A model generated the notes under the pieces. It was not told where the DNA came from and ran no database searches. It worked only from the letters and a program-made list of their open reading frames with translations. Below, piece after piece: positions 1 to 10,003 of a stretch of 64,000 bases of DNA (positions are counted from its first letter, which is position 1; each line of letters opens with the position of its first letter). The stretch comes from Candidatus Avedoeria danica (GTDB taxonomy: Bacteria; Chloroflexota; Anaerolineae; Epilineales; Epilineaceae): NCBI GenBank assembly GCA_016703025.1, contig JADJCV010000001.1, forward strand, positions 62,001 through 126,000, read 5' to 3'. The position numbers and the translations under genes are program-made.

Positions 1-914
1 AAGAACGGTAGTTCCGAGTCGCCCAGGCGTCGCGGCAGATCCGCACAGACATCAAAGACCTTCACATTGCCGCCCCCCTGTGACCAGTCGGCGCCGTATC
101 CACCGTACAACCGACATCCGTCGACAACGATCCGATTCATCAGCAAGCCCTTGTAGGAAGTGAAACCCACTGGCTCGAACACAATCCTCCCTTCACCCGA
201 GCTGTTCACCTGCAGCCGGCCAACGAAGCCATCCCCGCCCCCGTCGACGCCGCTTACGACGAGCGAAGCGGCTGACAATGCGACAGCGTAGACGCGGCCG
301 GATGACTCAGCAGGCGACCAGTGTCCGACGACGTGCGGCATGCCCGATGGATCGAGCTGCAATGCGAGAAGTCCGCTTGTCTCGACCCCTAGACGGATCA
401 CTTCGTAGTCCGCGTAGAGCAGCACCGCATCTGTCCCTCGCGCCACGATCGCCTCGATGGACCGCTCCGGAGCCATCGGCACGATCGCCCGCAGTACCGG
501 ACGATTCGGATCCTGTACGTCGAACAGCGCGACGCCGTCCTTCCCCCGCCCGGTGATCGCCCACAGCCACCGCCCGCTCACCGCCATGTCCGTGATCGGC
601 GTCGGCGCATAGTCATCCCGCCCCGTCGCCAGCGCCGCGCTCCGCCCGATCAGCCGCGGCCCCGCCGGATCGCCGATGTCCGCCACCGCCACGGCCCGCC
701 CCACGCTGTAGTACGCCCGGTCGCCCTCCACCGCCACGGCGCGCGTCTCGCCGAACCAGCGGTCGGCGGGGCGGACGTACGGGCGGGTCGCCGGGGCGGG
801 CGGCTGGGCGAGGGCGCGCGCGTCGGCCGGGCGGCGCGGCGGGCTGGCGGCGGCGAGCGTGGCGGCGGCGAGGGCGGAGAGGGCGAGGGCGCGGGGGACG
901 ATGGCCGGGCGCAT
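1..914 (-). CDS. Secreted LVIVD-type beta-propeller protein (C-terminus beyond window)
   Basis: About 304 codons are visible; the reading frame is still open at base 1, so the C-terminus lies outside the window. The ATG at 914-912 follows a GGAG at normal spacing. The product starts with a short basic and Ala-rich signal peptide (MRPAIVPRALALSALAAATL). It then enters a repeat segment containing RPADRWFGETRAVAVEGDRA and VAVADIGDP, almost the same as the N-termini of the two proteins encoded at 2063-4255 and 4360-6546. The repeats resemble the LVIVD family, whose members are predicted surface beta-propellers. The ligand is unknown. It is the first of three tandem paralogues on this strand and is separated from the second by a Uma2 gene. 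Confidence 0.82.
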   Translation of the reverse strand, partial: MRPAIVPRALALSALAAATLAAASPPRRPADARALAQPPAPATRPYVRPADRWFGETRAVAVEGDRAYYSVGRAVAVADIGDPAGPRLIGRSAALATGRDDYAPTPITDMAVSGRWLWAITGRGKDGVALFDVQDPNRPVLRAIVPMAPERSIEAIVARGTDAVLLYADYEVIRLGVETSGLLALQLDPSGMPHVVGHWSPAESSGRVYAVALSAASLVVSGVDGGGDGFVGRLQVNSSGEGRIVFEPVGFTSYKGLLMNRIVVDGCRLYGGYGADWSQGGGNVKVFDVCADLPRRLGDSELPF

Positions 915-1220
915 GGCGGGCTCCGATGGGGGCGGTTTGTTGTGGGCGGGAGCCTAACGCAACAACGCGGCGGCGAACAGCGATAGGCACGTCCGTGGCA
1001 GGCCGTTCGCGTGTGTGGAATGCAGGGATGAGCGGCCTCAGGTTTCAATATTGCTCCGTGCCGAAAAGCAACATGGATTCACACCAAGAATCAACATTGA
1101 CTCTCGATCAGACTCAACATTGCTTTTCGGCCCAGCCACGCGGCGCACCCGCCATTGCCCCGCCGCACGCGCACACCTATCCTTCCCCGGCCCCCGACGC
1201 GCCCCACCAGGAGGCGCACC
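915..1220. other. Intergenic region holding an AT-richer inverted repeat
   Basis: This is the only gap of about 300 bases in the window. It separates the divergently oriented propeller gene (start 914) and Uma2 gene (start 1221). It contains the inverted repeat at 1060-1131, listed separately, and a short AT-richer patch around it. I see no convincing coding frame, tRNA or clear sigma70-type promoter. The open frames crossing it on both strands have no supporting ribosome binding site. Confidence 0.6.
1060..1131. repeat. Inverted repeat with 12-bp perfect arms
   Basis: GCCGAAAAGCAA at 1060-1071 is the exact reverse complement of TTGCTTTTCGGC at 1120-1131. The 48-base loop holds further partial repeats of the form TCAACATTG. 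The segment is clearly richer in A and T than its surroundings. It could be a small non-autonomous mobile-element remnant or a structured regulatory site between two divergent genes. The long loop makes an intrinsic terminator less likely. Confidence 0.6.
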
Positions 1221-2027
1221 GTGCCCCGATCCGCACCGTCTTTCGTCGATCCGTTCGTCGATCCGTTGGCACACCCATTGGTCGATTCCGTGCCCTCTCC
1301 AACCCACCCCCCCGTCCGCCGGCCGCGCCCCGCGCCGGTGCCTCGGCCTGCGTCCGACGACGAACTGCCGCCGCTCTGCAACGGCGATCGTCTGACGCAG
1401 CCCGAGTTCCACCGCCGCTACCTGGCCACGCCGGAGACGTTCCACGCCGAGCTCATCGAGGGGATCGTGTTTGTCATGGCTTCGCCGATCAGCTTGTCCA
1501 AGCACGGGGGGCCACAGGGCTTCCTCATCACCTGGCTCGGCCTCTATGCCGGGCACACGCCTGGCCTGGAAGTCACCGGCCCGGTCACGCTCGTCGTCGA
1601 CAACGAGAACGAGGTCGAGCCGGACGCGATGCTGCGGCTTGATGAGGCGCGCGGTGGGTCGAGTCGACCCACCGATGACGATTATCTGTCCGGCATCCCC
1701 GAACTGGTCTTCGAGGTATCCGCCTCCAGCGCCGCCTACGACCTGAACGCGAAGAAACGTGTGTACGCCCGCATCGGCGTCCCCGAGTACATCGTCGCCA
1801 CCGCGCACGAGCGCGGCTTGCACTGGTTCGTGCTGACCGACGGCGCCTACGTCGAACAGGCGCCGGACGATGACGGGGTCTATCGCAGCCCGCTGTGGCC
1901 GGGACTGTGGTTGCCGGCGGACGCCATGTGGGCCCGCGACGCCGCGGCCTCGTTCGCAGCGGTACGGGCGGACGTGGCGACGGAGGGGCATGCGGCGCTT
2001 GTGGCGCGACTCGGTCAGGGCGCGTAG
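1221..2027 (+). CDS. Uma2 family (DUF820) putative endonuclease
   Basis: The product has 268 residues. The frame is open upstream, but the GTG at 1221 sits six bases after a perfect AGGAGG (1209-1214), so I start it there. The core matches the Uma2/DUF820 family, a PD-(D/E)xK nuclease-fold group expanded in cyanobacteria and Chloroflexota. Visible motifs are EPDAMLRL, then YLSGIPELVFEVSASS, then DLNAKKRVYARIGVPEYIV, which supply the expected acidic residues and lysine. The first 55 or so residues are Pro/Arg-rich and include a short repeat (FVDPFVDPLAHPLVD) encoded by two CGTCGATCCGTT copies. Its biological role is unknown; many relatives are stand-alone. It ends 35 bp before the stop of the convergent propeller gene. 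Confidence 0.88.
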   Translation: MPRSAPSFVDPFVDPLAHPLVDSVPSPTHPPVRRPRPAPVPRPASDDELPPLCNGDRLTQPEFHRRYLATPETFHAELIEGIVFVMASPISLSKHGGPQGFLITWLGLYAGHTPGLEVTGPVTLVVDNENEVEPDAMLRLDEARGGSSRPTDDDYLSGIPELVFEVSASSAAYDLNAKKRVYARIGVPEYIVATAHERGLHWFVLTDGAYVEQAPDDDGVYRSPLWPGLWLPADAMWARDAAASFAAVRADVATEGHAALVARLGQGA

Positions 2028-2062
2028 GCGCGGCGTCGCGCGAGTGATGGGGGTGACGGGGG

Positions 2063-4255
2063 TCAGCCCCCCAGGTTGGCCAGGAACGGCAGTCGGAGCA
2101 CGTGCGTGACTCTCAGGAGCGCGCCGAGATCGAACACCGTGACCTCAGGGCCATTGCGGTGCCCGATGCCGTAGAAGAGCGAGCCGGTTACCGCCGCGTG
2201 GTCGATGGATGTCGGGAAGCGAAACGGCGGCCCGACGATCGGCGCGCTGGCGGCGGTGATATCGACGGACTGTGCCTTCCGGTTTCCGCTCAGCACGGCG
2301 TACACGCGGTCGCCCACGTGCGTCACATGGACCTCGTCGTACGGGGCAGAGCCGTCGGCTTCGAACGGAATCGGCACGGTCGTCAGGAGGACCGTCCGGC
2401 CCGCGCGCGCGGCCGTTCGATCGTAGAGAACGAGGTTGTTCGAGCGGAGCGCCACGATCCGGTCCGGCAGGAGGGCCAGATCGCGGATCGACTCGGTTCG
2501 ATCGATGAGGATCGTTCGCGGGTTCGCGGGGTCCGCAATGTCGGCGATGTCGATCACCGCGAGCCCCTCCGACGAACCCACGATCAGCTCGGCGCCGTCG
2601 ACGATCATCTCGCCGGGAAAGAGGCTGCCGTTCATCGGGCCCTGGATGGGAAGGGAGATCGTGCCGACTTGGCGCGGCGTGGCGGGTTGCTCCAGGCGGA
2701 AGACGTGTGCCTTCCCGTCACGCACCCTGTTCTCGTACGGCGCGATCACCAGCGTGTGATCGTCGGCCGCGACCGCGGCGTCCCGATGGATGGCCAAGCG
2801 GGCGATCTGGACCGGGTGGAAGGCGTCCCGCACATCGACCCCGACGATGGCGTCGGAATCGTGGTTCGACAGCCATGCCGTGTCGCGGCTGACCGCGATG
2901 TCGGCCCAGTGGGTGGGCCACATGTCCGTCTCGGGCTCGAGTCGCAGCTGTCCGCCGACCATCGGCGGAGCATCCGGCGTTCGGACGAGCTCGCTGAAGA
3001 TGTCGGCGCCCACGACGAAGACGCGGTTCCCGAAGGCAGCCGCCGCCAGTCCTTGGCGGTAGTACGCCGTCGGCGCCGCCATGCCGGGCAGGCCGAGGAT
3101 CCGACCCCGCGACGCGCTCGGCGGCTCCGGGCGATCCGTTGCGGCGGTCTCGAGGCCGCAGCCGGCCACGGCCAGCCGATCGGCGGACGCGGCGACGCTT
3201 CCCCGGCACAACGTGGTGTTCGTCGTGGCCGGCAGGAGCCGCACGGCGGTCAACGGGCCGGGGGTTTCGAGCGCCGCCCAGTCGATCGACCACACACCGC
3301 CGTAGTCGCTGCCGAACAGCAGCCGACGTGTGCCCATGACCGTTGCCAGCGCGATGCCGGACATCGGATCATCTCCCAGCGGCGGATCGATCGACTGCGG
3401 ATCGCCGACCTGGCGGATCGTGGCGCCGCAGGCATCGAACGGGGTCACCTGCTTCGTCCACCGTCTCATCTCCAAGCTGACGACGCGACAGCCGTCGGCG
3501 ACGATGTGGGTCATCGCGTAGAACGTGGTGTCGCCCGTCGTTCCGACGACCCGTAGTGCAGGCCGGCCGGCCTCGTCGCGCGCCAGCTCGAAGCGAAGGA
3601 GTCGGCGGAACGTCCCGGCCAGAATGCCCACATCCGTCCACAGCACCGGCGCGGCGAACTTCGCCTGGTCCTCGTCCCTCCACTCCGCGACCGCGACGGC
3701 CGGTCCTGCGGAGTCGGACTGGAGGACGGCAAGCCCGGATTCGTTCGTACGCGTCCGGTAGAGCGCCACGACCACTTGGGTGCCCCGCGCGGCGATGCTC
3801 AGCGGCAGGCTGTCCGGATCCAGCGCCGTCTGCGATCGGAAGCGCGGTTCGTCCGCGCGCGTGACGTCGAAGCGCGCCACCCCGTCGACGGCCCGGCCGG
3901 TGATCGCCCAGAGCACGCCGTCGCCGAGAGCGATCGCGGTGATCGGCGGGGCGTCCTCGTCGCCGTCGGCCAGCGGCAGCGGCGCGCTCCGGCCGAGCAG
4001 CCGCGGCAGGGTCGGATCCGCCATGTCCGCGACCGCGATGCTCCGCCCGACGCTGAAGTAGGCCCGATGGCCGTCCACCGCGACGGCCCGCGTCTCACCC
4101 AGCCAACGATCGACGGGCTGGAAGTACGGTCGTGGCACGTCGGGCGGCTGCGCCGCCGCGGCGCTGTTCGGATGGGCGGCGGAGGGGCTCGTCAGCAGGG
4201 TGGCGGTGATCGCGGCGACGGCGACGGCGGCGCGGAGAGAGGTGTCCGTTTTCAT
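2063..4255 (-). CDS. Secreted LVIVD-type beta-propeller protein, second paralogue
   Basis: The product has 730 residues. The ATG at 4255 follows a GGAG at good spacing and begins MKTDTSLRAAVAVAAITATL, a plausible Sec signal peptide; an upstream in-frame ATG at 4291 would put a non-signal-like stretch in front. After the signal comes the family opening DRWLGETRAVAVDGHRAYFS and repeated strands of the form VAVADMADPTLPRLLG, VVGVDVRDAFHPVQIARL and LAVIDIADIADPANPRTI. These are LVIVD-like repeats that normally fold as beta-propeller blades. No enzymatic motif, Pro/Thr linker or C-terminal LP motif is seen, and it ends in LPFLANLGG. It lies 104 bp downstream of the third paralogue on the same strand. 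The function is probably surface binding, but the ligand is unknown. Confidence 0.85.
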   Translation of the reverse strand: MKTDTSLRAAVAVAAITATLLTSPSAAHPNSAAAAQPPDVPRPYFQPVDRWLGETRAVAVDGHRAYFSVGRSIAVADMADPTLPRLLGRSAPLPLADGDEDAPPITAIALGDGVLWAITGRAVDGVARFDVTRADEPRFRSQTALDPDSLPLSIAARGTQVVVALYRTRTNESGLAVLQSDSAGPAVAVAEWRDEDQAKFAAPVLWTDVGILAGTFRRLLRFELARDEAGRPALRVVGTTGDTTFYAMTHIVADGCRVVSLEMRRWTKQVTPFDACGATIRQVGDPQSIDPPLGDDPMSGIALATVMGTRRLLFGSDYGGVWSIDWAALETPGPLTAVRLLPATTNTTLCRGSVAASADRLAVAGCGLETAATDRPEPPSASRGRILGLPGMAAPTAYYRQGLAAAAFGNRVFVVGADIFSELVRTPDAPPMVGGQLRLEPETDMWPTHWADIAVSRDTAWLSNHDSDAIVGVDVRDAFHPVQIARLAIHRDAAVAADDHTLVIAPYENRVRDGKAHVFRLEQPATPRQVGTISLPIQGPMNGSLFPGEMIVDGAELIVGSSEGLAVIDIADIADPANPRTILIDRTESIRDLALLPDRIVALRSNNLVLYDRTAARAGRTVLLTTVPIPFEADGSAPYDEVHVTHVGDRVYAVLSGNRKAQSVDITAASAPIVGPPFRFPTSIDHAAVTGSLFYGIGHRNGPEVTVFDLGALLRVTHVLRLPFLANLGG

Positions 4256-4359
4256 GGGTGGCTCCGTTGATGGCGCTTCGATGCACGCCAAACGTAGCCG
4301 TCAAGCCCGTTCACGGCAAGGGCGCTCCGGTGACCAGTGCATCGCGGCCCACGAACGCA

Positions 4360-6546
4360 TTACGGCTTGTCGGCACCGAGCCACGGCAAGTGCAGCACGC
4401 CCGCGATGCCCGATGTGCCGAGCTCGAACACCGAGAACTCGACCCCCGCCCGCCGCCCGAACAGGAAAGCGCGGTCGCCGTGGACGGCCATCCCGTCGGC
4501 GTTCACCGGCAAGAGGACCGCGGGCCCGACGACGGGGTGTGATGGGTCCGTGATATCGACCGCCAGAAGTGTCGGGCCGCGCCGGACGACGGCCACCCGC
4601 CGGCCGGCAACGTGGCCGATGCCGACGGACGTGTCGCGGTACGCCGCCGCGGCGATCGGCAGCGGAACGGTGGACGCCACGCGGATCCGGCCCTCGTCGA
4701 TCTCGTCGGTGCGGAAGATCGCGAGACCGTCCTCGGCCTGCCCGACGTCCGCCAGCGCCACCGCCAGGCCGTCCGCCACCGCCATCGCGCCGGTCGGGAT
4801 GCCGTCGTGCCGCCCGATGATCGCCGGGCGCACGGGATCGCGCACGTCGACGACGACCAGCCCCTTGGCGCCGGTCGAGGCGATCAGGCGGTCGCCGGCG
4901 AAGGCCATGTCGCTGGACGGGGGCACCTCGAGCGAGAGCACGCTCCGGCTGTGGGGCAGCCGCGGGTCGGTGACGTCGATCAGCTCGACCGCATCGCCCA
5001 TCGAGGCGGCGAGAAGGCCGTCGGTGACGGCGATGACGTCCGCCTCCGGATACCCGCTCTCGATGACGAAGGGCGCGCGCGGATCGCTGAGGTCGATCGC
5101 GACGACCGAGTCGTCCCCCGGCGCCACCCAAGCAGTGTGGCCCGCGACGGCAAGATCGTCGATATCGAAGAATGGATGGCCGACATCCCGGTAGGCGACG
5201 CGCCCGACAACCACCGGCCCGAGCGGCCCGATCGGGCGGACGACGCTCAACACGTTGCCGTGGCCGATCAGCACGGCGTCGTCCGTGGCCGCCATCGCCG
5301 TCAACCACGGACCGTCCCCCGTTCTGTCGCCGTACGATGGTGCGCTCAGGATCGCGCCGTCGCGGACCGGCCGCTCCACGTTGGAGTCCAGCTGCAGGAC
5401 GCGCAGGCCGCAGCCCGCGACGACGAGCCTGTCCAGCGCCGCCGCGATGTCCGAATGGCAGACCGGCTCGCCCGTGATCGGCGGGTAGATCTTCGTCAAC
5501 CGCCACTCCATCTCGAGCGGCTCCGTCGCGTCGATCGCGTGCAGCCCGCCGCCGGCGTCGGCCACGATCAGGAGGGGACGGTCCTCGATTGTGAGCGCGG
5601 CCATGCTGGCTGGGTTGTGCAGCTCGTCGCTGCTGAACCCCACTTCGGCCAACAGCACCGGCGGACCGTCGCCGCAGATGTCGAAGACCCAGAACCCGGT
5701 GCCGAACGAGGACGAACGGTCCATGTTGGAGCTGTACGCCCGACAACCGTCGATCGCCAGGTGCCGCGCGCCCTCGGCGAATCGGGGATCCGTGAGCTGG
5801 CCGATGACCGTCATGCGCACCGCCCCGTCCGCCGCCTCCGTCACCGCCAGCCGACCGATCCCGCCGCCGCCCAGCGCCACGACGACCTCGTTGCTGTTCC
5901 GCCACACCACGCCACCGACGCTGACGGCCGGGTCTTCGAGCTGCCAGCGCCCGACCGTCTCGATACCGCTCTCCGTCCGCCGGAGGGCGAAGATGCCCCG
6001 GTCCGGCCACGCCGCGCCCACGTACGAAACGAGTGCGATCCGGCCCCGCGCATCGAGCGCGATCGGGCCCATCTTCTCGCCCAGGTCAATCGTCGCCACC
6101 AGCCGCACGGCCGTCGGATCACCGACATCCCACGCGGAGATCCACCACCGGGTGTCCCGCGTGATCGTCCACACCGTTCCTTCGCTGGCGGCGAGATCGT
6201 CGATCGGCTGCGGCTGGTCTTCGTCATCCGCGATAACGAGCGGCGCGCTCCGCCCGATCAGCCGCGGCGATGCCGGATCGCTGATATCCGCCACCGCCAC
6301 GGCGCGCCCCACGCTGTAGTACGCCCGGTCGCCGTCCACGGCCACGGCAAGCGTTTCACCCAGCCAGCGGTCGACGGGGCGGAGGTACGGTTCGTTCGCG
6401 GCGGTGGGTGCCTGGGCGTGGGCGGGGGTGGGGGTGGGGAGGGCGGGGTGCGGTGGGGCGGCAGCGGCAAGGGCGAGGAGGGTGGCGATCGCGGCAAGCA
6501 CCGCGAAGGCGCGGCGCTGCCGTCGCGACGGCGGGAAGGGGATCAT
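4360..6546 (-). CDS. Secreted LVIVD-type beta-propeller protein, third paralogue
   Basis: The product has 728 residues. The frame is open far upstream, but the ATG at 6546 follows AAGGAG by six bases and opens a basic-then-hydrophobic signal peptide (MIPFPPSRRQRRAFAVLAA). A short PTPTPAHAQ segment precedes the family opening PVDRWLGETLAVAVDGDRAY. Blade-like strands include VAVADISDPASPRLIG, AVELIDVTDPRLPHSR and LVVVDVRDPVRPAIIG, typical of LVIVD repeats. The C-terminus is LHLPWLGADKP, close to the LHLPFLANLGG-like end of the second paralogue. The gene is transcribed away from the sugar dehydrogenase gene at 6749, with about 200 bp between the two starts. Confidence 0.86.
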   Translation of the reverse strand: MIPFPPSRRQRRAFAVLAAIATLLALAAAAPPHPALPTPTPAHAQAPTAANEPYLRPVDRWLGETLAVAVDGDRAYYSVGRAVAVADISDPASPRLIGRSAPLVIADDEDQPQPIDDLAASEGTVWTITRDTRWWISAWDVGDPTAVRLVATIDLGEKMGPIALDARGRIALVSYVGAAWPDRGIFALRRTESGIETVGRWQLEDPAVSVGGVVWRNSNEVVVALGGGGIGRLAVTEAADGAVRMTVIGQLTDPRFAEGARHLAIDGCRAYSSNMDRSSSFGTGFWVFDICGDGPPVLLAEVGFSSDELHNPASMAALTIEDRPLLIVADAGGGLHAIDATEPLEMEWRLTKIYPPITGEPVCHSDIAAALDRLVVAGCGLRVLQLDSNVERPVRDGAILSAPSYGDRTGDGPWLTAMAATDDAVLIGHGNVLSVVRPIGPLGPVVVGRVAYRDVGHPFFDIDDLAVAGHTAWVAPGDDSVVAIDLSDPRAPFVIESGYPEADVIAVTDGLLAASMGDAVELIDVTDPRLPHSRSVLSLEVPPSSDMAFAGDRLIASTGAKGLVVVDVRDPVRPAIIGRHDGIPTGAMAVADGLAVALADVGQAEDGLAIFRTDEIDEGRIRVASTVPLPIAAAAYRDTSVGIGHVAGRRVAVVRRGPTLLAVDITDPSHPVVGPAVLLPVNADGMAVHGDRAFLFGRRAGVEFSVFELGTSGIAGVLHLPWLGADKP

Positions 6547-6748
6547 CGTGGGCTCCTTGTATGGCTGCGATGTACGTGGCACGCCGGCGATGTACGCGTT
6601 CGTCCCGTGCAGGGTCGCGCGATGGCCGTCGCGCGGACGGCAGGATAACGCGCGCGGGCGGCTTCCGCTAGAATTCCGGCCCCGGTCGCCTGATACCGCC
6701 TCCGTGCTCCGGCATGCCCGGCGGCCGACCCCGCACAAGGACGGACCC

Positions 6749-8179
<1,431 letters not shown>

Positions 8180-8186
8180 TCGCCCC

Positions 8187-9377
8187 TTGACCCCAGCCGT
8201 CGTGCCGCCGCCCGACACGTCGCCGGACGGCGCGTCGTTCGCCGTACCGCCCGCCGCCCCATCCACCGGCGGCCCCGTCACGCTGTCCGTCGTCATCCCG
8301 TGCTACAACGAGTCCGCTTCCGTCAACGCCCTGTTCGAGCGCCTCGAGCGCGTCCTCAACAGCCAGCGCGCCGGCGACGCGTCGCTGACCTATGAGATCG
8401 TCTGCGTGAACGACGGCAGCCGCGACGACACGCTGGCGCGGCTCATCGGCCACCACCGGCGCAATCCGGCCATCAAGGTCGTCAGCTTCGCAAGGAACTT
8501 CGGCAAGGAGATCGCCCTCACCGCCGGCATCGACCACGCCCAAGGCGACGCCGTCGTCCCGATCGACGCCGACCTCCAGGACCCGCCGGAGTTCATCGGC
8601 GACCTCGTGGCCAAGTGGCGCGAGGGCTATGACGTCGTCTACGCCACGCGCCGCTCGCGCGCCGGCGAGACGTGGCTGAAGAAGGCGACGGCGAACACGT
8701 TCTACCGCGTGATCGACGCGATGAGCGAGGTGGCCATCCCGCCGAACACGGGCGACTTCCGCCTGATGGACCGCCGCGTCGTCGAAGCGCTGCGGCACCT
8801 GCCGGAGCGGAACCGCTTCATGAAGGGCCTGTTCGCCTGGGTCGGCTTCCGGCAGACCGCCGTGCTGTACGACCGCGAGCCGCGCTACGGCGGCCGGACG
8901 ACGTGGAACTACTGGCGGCTCTGGAACTTCGCCCTGGACGGGATCACGAGCTTCTCGATGTGGCCGCTGAAGGTCTGGAGCTACATCGGCGTCTGCGTGT
9001 CCGGCCTGTCCTTCCTCTACGCCGTCATCGTCATCGTCCGGCGCCTGTTCATCACGCCGCAGGACACCCCCGGCTACGCCTCGCTGATGGCCGTCATCCT
9101 CTTCCTCGGCGGCATCCAGCTGATCTCGCTGGGCGTCATCGGCGAGTACCTCTCCCGGGTGTACGGCGAGGTCAAGCAGCGTCCGCTCTACCTGGTGCGC
9201 GACCGCTGGGGCTACGGCCCGCTCGGCCCGTCGCGCGAGGACGTCGTCAACGGCAATGTCGTCAATGGCGATATCGTCAGCGGCGATATCGTCGGCGGCG
9301 AGGGCGTGAACGGCGATCCCGTCGACCGATCCACTGACCGATCCACTGACCGATCCACTGACCGATCCACCGCATGA
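8187..9377 (+). CDS. Family 2 membrane glycosyltransferase (GtrB/DPM1-like)
   Basis: The product has 396 residues from a TTG at 8187; this start is uncertain because no strong ribosome binding site is visible. The GT2 domain runs from about residue 30 to 270, with SVVIPCYNES, EIVCVNDGSRDDT, the donor/metal motif PIDADLQDPPEF and the acceptor-side segment YGGRTTW. Two transmembrane helices follow (around VWSYIGVCVSGLSFLYAVI and LMAVILFLGGIQLISLGVI), then GEYLSRVYGEVKQRPLY. This is the layout of polyprenyl-phosphate sugar transferases such as GtrB. It probably charges a lipid carrier with a sugar at the inner membrane face. The C-terminal 45 residues are a repeat-built tail ending in four DRST units. 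The stop overlaps the thiE start (ATGA), so it heads the thiE-thiD operon. Confidence 0.85.
   Translation: MTPAVVPPPDTSPDGASFAVPPAAPSTGGPVTLSVVIPCYNESASVNALFERLERVLNSQRAGDASLTYEIVCVNDGSRDDTLARLIGHHRRNPAIKVVSFARNFGKEIALTAGIDHAQGDAVVPIDADLQDPPEFIGDLVAKWREGYDVVYATRRSRAGETWLKKATANTFYRVIDAMSEVAIPPNTGDFRLMDRRVVEALRHLPERNRFMKGLFAWVGFRQTAVLYDREPRYGGRTTWNYWRLWNFALDGITSFSMWPLKVWSYIGVCVSGLSFLYAVIVIVRRLFITPQDTPGYASLMAVILFLGGIQLISLGVIGEYLSRVYGEVKQRPLYLVRDRWGYGPLGPSREDVVNGNVVNGDIVSGDIVGGEGVNGDPVDRSTDRSTDRSTDRSTA
9324..9371 (+). repeat. Four tandem 12-bp units coding DRST x4
   Basis: Four consecutive copies of GACCGATCCACT (the last ends in C) lie at 9324-9335, 9336-9347, 9348-9359 and 9360-9371. They are in frame and encode four Asp-Arg-Ser-Thr repeats at the end of the glycosyltransferase. 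Just upstream, looser repeats of about 15 bp encode VVNGN/VVNGD/IVSGD/IVGGE units. Slippage-prone tandem repeats at a C-terminus suggest recent expansion. Confidence 0.85.
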
Positions 9378-10003
9378 ACGCGCCCGACCTCCGACTCTAC
9401 GTCATCCTCGACCCGGCCCTCACGCGCGGCCGCCCCGTCGCCGCCGTCGCCTCTGCCGCCATCGCCGGCGGCGCGACGTTCCTGCAGGTGCGCGCGAAGG
9501 GCGCGACGACCCGCCAGCTCATCGCACTCGTCGATGCCGTCCAGGCCGTCGCCAGCCCGCACGGCGTGCCGGTCATCGTCAACGACCGCGCCGACGTTGC
9601 CTTCGCCTGCGGCGCCGCCGGCGTCCACCTCGGCCCCGACGACCTTCCGCCGGCTGCCGCCCGCCGCCTCCTCGGTCCCGGCGCCCTCGTCGGCTGCTCG
9701 GCCGGCACGCCGGATGAGGCGATCGGTGCGGCGCGCGACGGCGCGGACTACGTCGGCACGGGCGACGTCTTCGGCACGACGTCGAAGCCGGACGCCGACG
9801 CGCCGATCGGGCTCGCCGGCCTGGCCGCCGTCGTCGCCGCCGCGACGATCCCGGTCGTCGCAATCGGCGGTGTCACGGCGATGAACGCGCGACATGCGCT
9901 CGCGGCGGGGGCGGCGGGGGTGGCGGTGCTTGGCGCGGTCGGGCTGGCGGACGATCCGGAGCGGGCGGCGCGGGCGATTCGCGACGCGGAGGCGTCGGCG
10001 TGA
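9374..10003 (+). CDS. thiE: Thiamine-phosphate synthase
   Basis: The product has 209 residues, the usual length. ThiE joins HMP-pyrophosphate with the carboxylated thiazole phosphate to give thiamine monophosphate. Expected motifs are present in order: RLYVILDPAL at the start, GGATFLQVRAK, PVIVNDRADVAFACGAAGVH with HLGPDDLP, VGCSAGTPDEA, GADYVGTGDVFGTTSKPD, VVAIGGV and GVAVLGA. Its ATG overlaps the glycosyltransferase stop and its stop overlaps the thiD start, so translation is probably coupled. A second, more divergent member of this fold is encoded at 33428-34102. Confidence 0.95.
   Translation: MNAPDLRLYVILDPALTRGRPVAAVASAAIAGGATFLQVRAKGATTRQLIALVDAVQAVASPHGVPVIVNDRADVAFACGAAGVHLGPDDLPPAAARRLLGPGALVGCSAGTPDEAIGAARDGADYVGTGDVFGTTSKPDADAPIGLAGLAAVVAAATIPVVAIGGVTAMNARHALAAGAAGVAVLGAVGLADDPERAARAIRDAEASA

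Noticed and set aside
2102..3556. Long plus-strand frame of 484 codons opposite the second propeller gene
   Set aside because: It is Arg/Asp/Gly-rich nonsense typical of antisense frames in GC-rich DNA, has no domain, and lies wholly over a well-supported gene.
4612..6648. Plus-strand frame of 678 codons over the third propeller gene
   Set aside because: Same reason: biased composition, no ribosome binding site, and the opposite strand encodes a protein with clear paralogues.
9240..9371. CRISPR-like array
   Set aside because: The repeats are adjacent 12-mers without spacers and are in frame within a coding sequence.
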